NCBI GenBank assembly: GCA_039811865.1
Contig: JBDHZK010000058.1
Span: 1 to 16,627, forward strand
Length of the DNA stretch: 16,627 bases
Direction: 5' to 3'
Source: JBDHZK01 sp039811865
GTDB lineage: Bacteria; Actinomycetota; Actinomycetes; Propionibacteriales; Propionibacteriaceae
Shown here piece after piece: positions 13,961 to 16,627 of the stretch (position 1 is the stretch's first letter; the number at the start of each line of letters is the position of its first letter). A program made the translations under genes and the position numbers. A model generated the notes under the pieces. That model did no database searches and was not told where the DNA came from. It saw nothing but the letters and a program-made list of their open reading frames with translations.

Positions 13961-14854
13961 GTGAGTCAGGTGGCCGTGATCGTCGTCACCTACAACAGCG
14001 CCGATTCCATTGGGCAGTTGCTCGAATCGCTGCCGGCTGGCCTGGCCGGAACCGACTCCCGGGTGGTCGTGGTGGACAACGGCTCGACCGACCAGACCCC
14101 CGACCTGGTAGCGGCCCGCCCGGAGGTGCGCTTGGTGCGGCAAGCCAACCTGGGTTACTCGGCCGGCATCAACGCCGGCATCGGCTCCCTGCCGCAGGCG
14201 GACGTGTACATCATCTTGAACCCCGATCTGGTTGTCCGGCCCGGATTCGCCGAGCCATTGGTGGACGCGCTGGCCGGACGAGTTGGGATCGTCGTCCCCA
14301 AGGTGCTGGATGACCAGGGCCTGATCCAGCGCTCGCTCCGGCGCGAGCCCACCGTCTGGCGCGCACTTGGTCTGGGCAGGACGGGCCATCCGGCGCTGTC
14401 GGAGTACGTACTTGAAGACAGCGCATACGAGCGGCCAGGGGACTTCGATTGGGCACTTGGCGCTGCGATGGCGGTTTCGCGCGAGTGCCTCGACTCGGTC
14501 GGCGACTGGGATGAGAGCTTCTTCTTGTACTCCGAGGAGACGGACTTCTGCTTGCGGGCCCGGGACCGAGGCTGGGCAACCCGCTACCTCCCGGACTCGG
14601 TCGTCGTGCACAGCGGCGGCGGCTCGGGCCGATCGGACGCCACGCACACGATGCAAATTGTCAACCGAGTCCGGCTGTACGCCCGGCGTAACCCGGGGCC
14701 GCGAGCGTGGGCGTACTGGGCCTTGACGATCCTCTCCGAGCTCAGCTGGCTCGGCCGTGGGCATCCCCAGTCCTGGGCTTCGGTGAAGGGATTGCTGCTT
14801 CCCAGCCACCGCCCGGCGGTGCTCGGTTGCTCGGATTCGATCCTCCCCAGGTGA
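13961..14854 (+). CDS. Glycosyltransferase family 2 protein (WbbL/rhamnosyltransferase-like)
   Basis: This 297-residue GT-A enzyme starts VSQVAVIVVTYNSADSIGQL. It has VVVDNGSTDQTPDLV with D39, the NPD metal and donor motif at 87-89 (ILNPDLVVRPGF), WALGAAMAVSRECLD, and FFLYSEETDFCLRARDRGW (187-205) with the catalytic acidic residues. H217 lies in VVVHSGGGSG. This pattern is typical of the branch that includes WbbL-like rhamnosyltransferases, but the donor sugar is not provable here. The GTG at 13961 has no Shine-Dalgarno and follows a TAGGCT box by 7 nt. The gene is followed by a 174-bp non-coding stretch, so it may be monocistronic. Confidence 0.92.
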   Translation: MSQVAVIVVTYNSADSIGQLLESLPAGLAGTDSRVVVVDNGSTDQTPDLVAARPEVRLVRQANLGYSAGINAGIGSLPQADVYIILNPDLVVRPGFAEPLVDALAGRVGIVVPKVLDDQGLIQRSLRREPTVWRALGLGRTGHPALSEYVLEDSAYERPGDFDWALGAAMAVSRECLDSVGDWDESFFLYSEETDFCLRARDRGWATRYLPDSVVVHSGGGSGRSDATHTMQIVNRVRLYARRNPGPRAWAYWALTILSELSWLGRGHPQSWASVKGLLLPSHRPAVLGCSDSILPR

Positions 14855-14923
14855 GGCCGTGAGGGGGGCGCAGTTACCCGAAAGTTTTATGCGTCGTCCG
14901 TTAGAAAATCTCAGAAATGGTCA

Positions 14924-14945
14924 TAAGTGATTGAACCATCACTTA
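14924..14945. repeat. Perfect inverted repeat upstream of the secreted beta-helix gene
   Basis: TAAGTGAT-N6-ATCACTTA has perfect 8-bp arms inside a short stretch that is AT-rich for this genome. It may be an operator for the downstream gene or a weak terminator for the GT2 gene. No U-tract follows, which favours an operator (inference). Confidence 0.5.
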
Positions 14946-14978
14946 GGCTCCTCTCAGCAGCGCCCCAGACTCCCCCGA

Positions 14979-15002
14979 GGTGAATCGCCCCCGAGATTCG
15001 CC
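14979..15002 (+). other. Hairpin in the 5' region of the beta-helix gene
   Basis: GGTGAATC pairs with GATTCGCC (8 bp, one G-U) around an 8-nt loop and ends 26 nt before the ATG at 15029. A direct repeat CCCCCGAG at 14972-14979 and 14988-14995 overlaps it. It could be a leader structure; its function is unknown. The rest of 14855-15028 shows no gene. Confidence 0.4.
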
Positions 15003-15028
15003 GGTCCAGGGCGCGGACGGATGGTGTC

Positions 15029-16627
15029 ATGCCCACCTCTCGGCATTTTCTTGCGCGCTGGTCGCCCATCGCCTTGTTGGCGTCGCTGGTCCTAGCGCTT
15101 ACAACCTGCTGGTCCGCGGTTCCTGCTCAGGGCGTGACTTCATACACGCTTTGGAGCCGAAGCGCGCCGACAACCCTGGTCATCGGCAACGAAACGGTCG
15201 GTATTGAGCTTGGGAACAAATTTACGGCCGTGGTCGGCGGACAAGTCACCCACGTGCGCTTCTATAAGACGTCCGTGAATACTGGCACCCATATCGGAAG
15301 CCTGTGGGACTCTTCGGGACGTCGGCTGGCTTCGGTCACCTTCACCGGTGAAACGTCGAGCGGTTGGCAAGTTGCCAAGTTTGCGACGCCGGTGTCGGTC
15401 AAGGCCGGGTCCACGTACATGGTTTCGTACTTCGCGCCCAAGGGCCGCTATGCCGCCACTAACGATTTTTACGGCGCTTCGGCAAGCCCCAAGTACCTGA
15501 CGTTCACCCCTGGATCGCAAGCCTTCTACTCCTACGGCTCGGCCTCGCTCTTTCCCAGGACCACCGCCTACAGGCACAGTGAGTACTGGGTAGACCTGGA
15601 GTTTGTCCCGAGCGCAACCGTGCCGCCGGCGCCCGTCGCCACCGCCACGCCGACCCCCACGCAGACGACAACCGCGCCCGCGACGGTCCCGACATCGACG
15701 ACGACCAGCACCGCGCCCGCGTCGACTACCAACTGCGCGGCCGACCCAAGCCGGTGCGGGTACCCGGATGCGGACAACACCGGTGTGCCGGCTGGGAAGA
15801 CACTGCGAAAGGTTCCAGCAGAGTTGAAGTCTGGTCCGGGCTGGCAGTGGAATAGCTACCTCGGCTCCGTTCAGACGACCGCGGCTGGGGCTGTGATGGA
15901 TGGCCTGGACGTCGCCGGCGGCGTGGTTATCGACCATCCCAACGCGACCCTGAGCAACTCCAAGGTTTCGAATTGCGGCGGGTCGTGGGACAGCGACGTG
16001 GTTGCGGTTCGCTACCGGGCGGGAAACGCCTCTTATCAGGGATCAGGGGCGAAAATCACGCGGAATACATTGTTCGGGACGCCGTCGGGTTGCACCATCC
16101 GGGCCCGCTCGGGCGTGCGGGACATCTACGGTGAGGCCCCGAACGTGACCGTGTCCGGCAATAACATCTCCGGCACCGGGAACGGCGTCACGGTCGAGTA
16201 TCAAGGATTGATCGCCGATAACTACGTTCACCATCTGGGGCACATTGCGGGCGACCACCACTCGGGGATCTCGACCCACGGTGGTGCCCTGCAGGTGACG
16301 GTTAGGCATAACACCGTGTTGCTTTATGGAATGCCGCAACCTGGAGGCGGCGGCGTCTCCGCGGCGCTCACCATTTACAGCGATTTCGGCCACGCCCAGA
16401 ACACGACGCTCGAATCGAACCTGATCTCGGGGGGCGCCTACACGATCTTCGCGGGCAATAGCGGTGATTCGTATGCCGGCGTGCTGGCCACGAATATCAA
16501 GGTGCTGAGCAACCGATTCGTCTGCGGTCAGTGGGACTACGGACCTGTCGCCTTCTACAAGCCGGCCACCGGGAATGCCTTCTCCGGCAACTACTGCGAC
16601 CAGAGCTTGGCTGGAGTCTCCGCCTAG
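15029..16627 (+). CDS. Secreted DUF4082 plus right-handed beta-helix protein
   Basis: This complete 532-residue protein ends at the last base of the window. Residues 1-33 form a Sec signal peptide: RHFLAR, a hydrophobic core, then VPA before Q34. Residues 38-192 resemble DUF4082, a beta-sandwich found in secreted multidomain proteins (YTLWSRSAPTTLVIGNETV, LGNKFTAVVGGQVTHVRFYK). A Thr/Pro/Ala linker (about 195-235) follows, then C236/C243 and a parallel beta-helix domain (about 255-525). That domain has repeated N-x-hydrophobic-N turns such as NVTVSGNNISGTGNGVTVE and a His/Asp-rich stretch H401-H411 (HHLGHIAGDHH). The fold is typical of polysaccharide lyases and hydrolases, so the protein may cut or bind the glycan made by this locus (inference). 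The ATG at 15029 has only a weak upstream GGA. Confidence 0.82.
   Translation: MPTSRHFLARWSPIALLASLVLALTTCWSAVPAQGVTSYTLWSRSAPTTLVIGNETVGIELGNKFTAVVGGQVTHVRFYKTSVNTGTHIGSLWDSSGRRLASVTFTGETSSGWQVAKFATPVSVKAGSTYMVSYFAPKGRYAATNDFYGASASPKYLTFTPGSQAFYSYGSASLFPRTTAYRHSEYWVDLEFVPSATVPPAPVATATPTPTQTTTAPATVPTSTTTSTAPASTTNCAADPSRCGYPDADNTGVPAGKTLRKVPAELKSGPGWQWNSYLGSVQTTAAGAVMDGLDVAGGVVIDHPNATLSNSKVSNCGGSWDSDVVAVRYRAGNASYQGSGAKITRNTLFGTPSGCTIRARSGVRDIYGEAPNVTVSGNNISGTGNGVTVEYQGLIADNYVHHLGHIAGDHHSGISTHGGALQVTVRHNTVLLYGMPQPGGGGVSAALTIYSDFGHAQNTTLESNLISGGAYTIFAGNSGDSYAGVLATNIKVLSNRFVCGQWDYGPVAFYKPATGNAFSGNYCDQSLAGVSA

Noticed and set aside
13724..14809. Minus-strand open frame of 361 codons opposite the GT2 gene.
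   Set aside because: It covers the divergent promoter and a motif-rich GT2 gene. The product looks like an antisense shadow.
14924..14945. CRP/GlxR-type binding site.
   Set aside because: The half-sites AGTGA and TCACT are 8 bp apart; the CRP family needs TGTGA-N6-TCACA.
15029..15130. Lipoprotein signal (Cys27) in the secreted beta-helix protein.
   Set aside because: The residues before Cys27 are LTT, with Thr at -1, which does not fit the lipobox. A type I cleavage site VPA before Q34 fits better.

Overview
The window is high-G+C chromosomal DNA, most likely from an actinobacterium (Actinomycetota). Supporting signs are the strong GC bias at third codon positions, frequent GTG and TTG starts, a DUF3263 protein, a stand-alone groEL with a Gly-Met-rich tail under CIRCE operators, GC-rich terminators without U-tracts, and several genes whose -10-like box lies 6-7 nt before the start codon (leaderless pattern). 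The genus cannot be told from the sequence. No transposase, integrase, CRISPR array or phage gene was seen.

Region 1 (1-2604) is housekeeping. On the minus strand lie the start of a class I SAM-dependent methyltransferase (cut by the window edge), a tRNA-Thr(UGU) and manA (mannose-6-phosphate isomerase). On the plus strand is a small DUF3263 protein. Converging on it is a minus-strand HExxH protein of unknown function.

Region 2 (2732-4570) is groEL, preceded by two tandem CIRCE operators (targets of the HrcA repressor) and followed by a strong GNRA-loop hairpin terminator. There is no groES next to it.

Region 3 (4571 to the end) is an exopolysaccharide or cell-wall glycan locus in several transcription units. 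The first is a plus-strand operon: a left-handed beta-helix N-acetyltransferase, an uncharacterised alpha/alpha-toroid-like protein, a WecG/TagA/CpsF glycosyltransferase and a UDP-ManNAc dehydrogenase (WecC-like). Facing it, behind tandem hairpins, is a UDP-GlcNAc 2-epimerase (WecB-like), translationally overlapped by a Wzz-like two-TM protein. Divergent from that is a second Wzz-like protein with a long acidic tail, overlapping an O-antigen polymerase/ligase-like membrane protein. Next come a divergent pair of glycosyltransferases (GT4 and GT2 types). The last gene encodes a secreted protein with a DUF4082 domain, a Thr/Pro linker and a right-handed beta-helix.

Together WecB (UDP-GlcNAc to UDP-ManNAc), WecC (to UDP-ManNAcA) and WecG (transfer to a lipid-linked acceptor) predict a glycan containing N-acetylmannosaminuronic acid. 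It would be extended by the GT2 and GT4 enzymes, polymerised by the Wzy-like protein, length-controlled by the Wzz-like pair, and perhaps modified by the toroid protein and the secreted beta-helix protein. ManA could supply mannose precursors but is separated from the locus by groEL. No flippase, initiating phosphoglycosyltransferase or tyrosine kinase is visible, so the locus probably continues beyond the right edge or is supplemented elsewhere.
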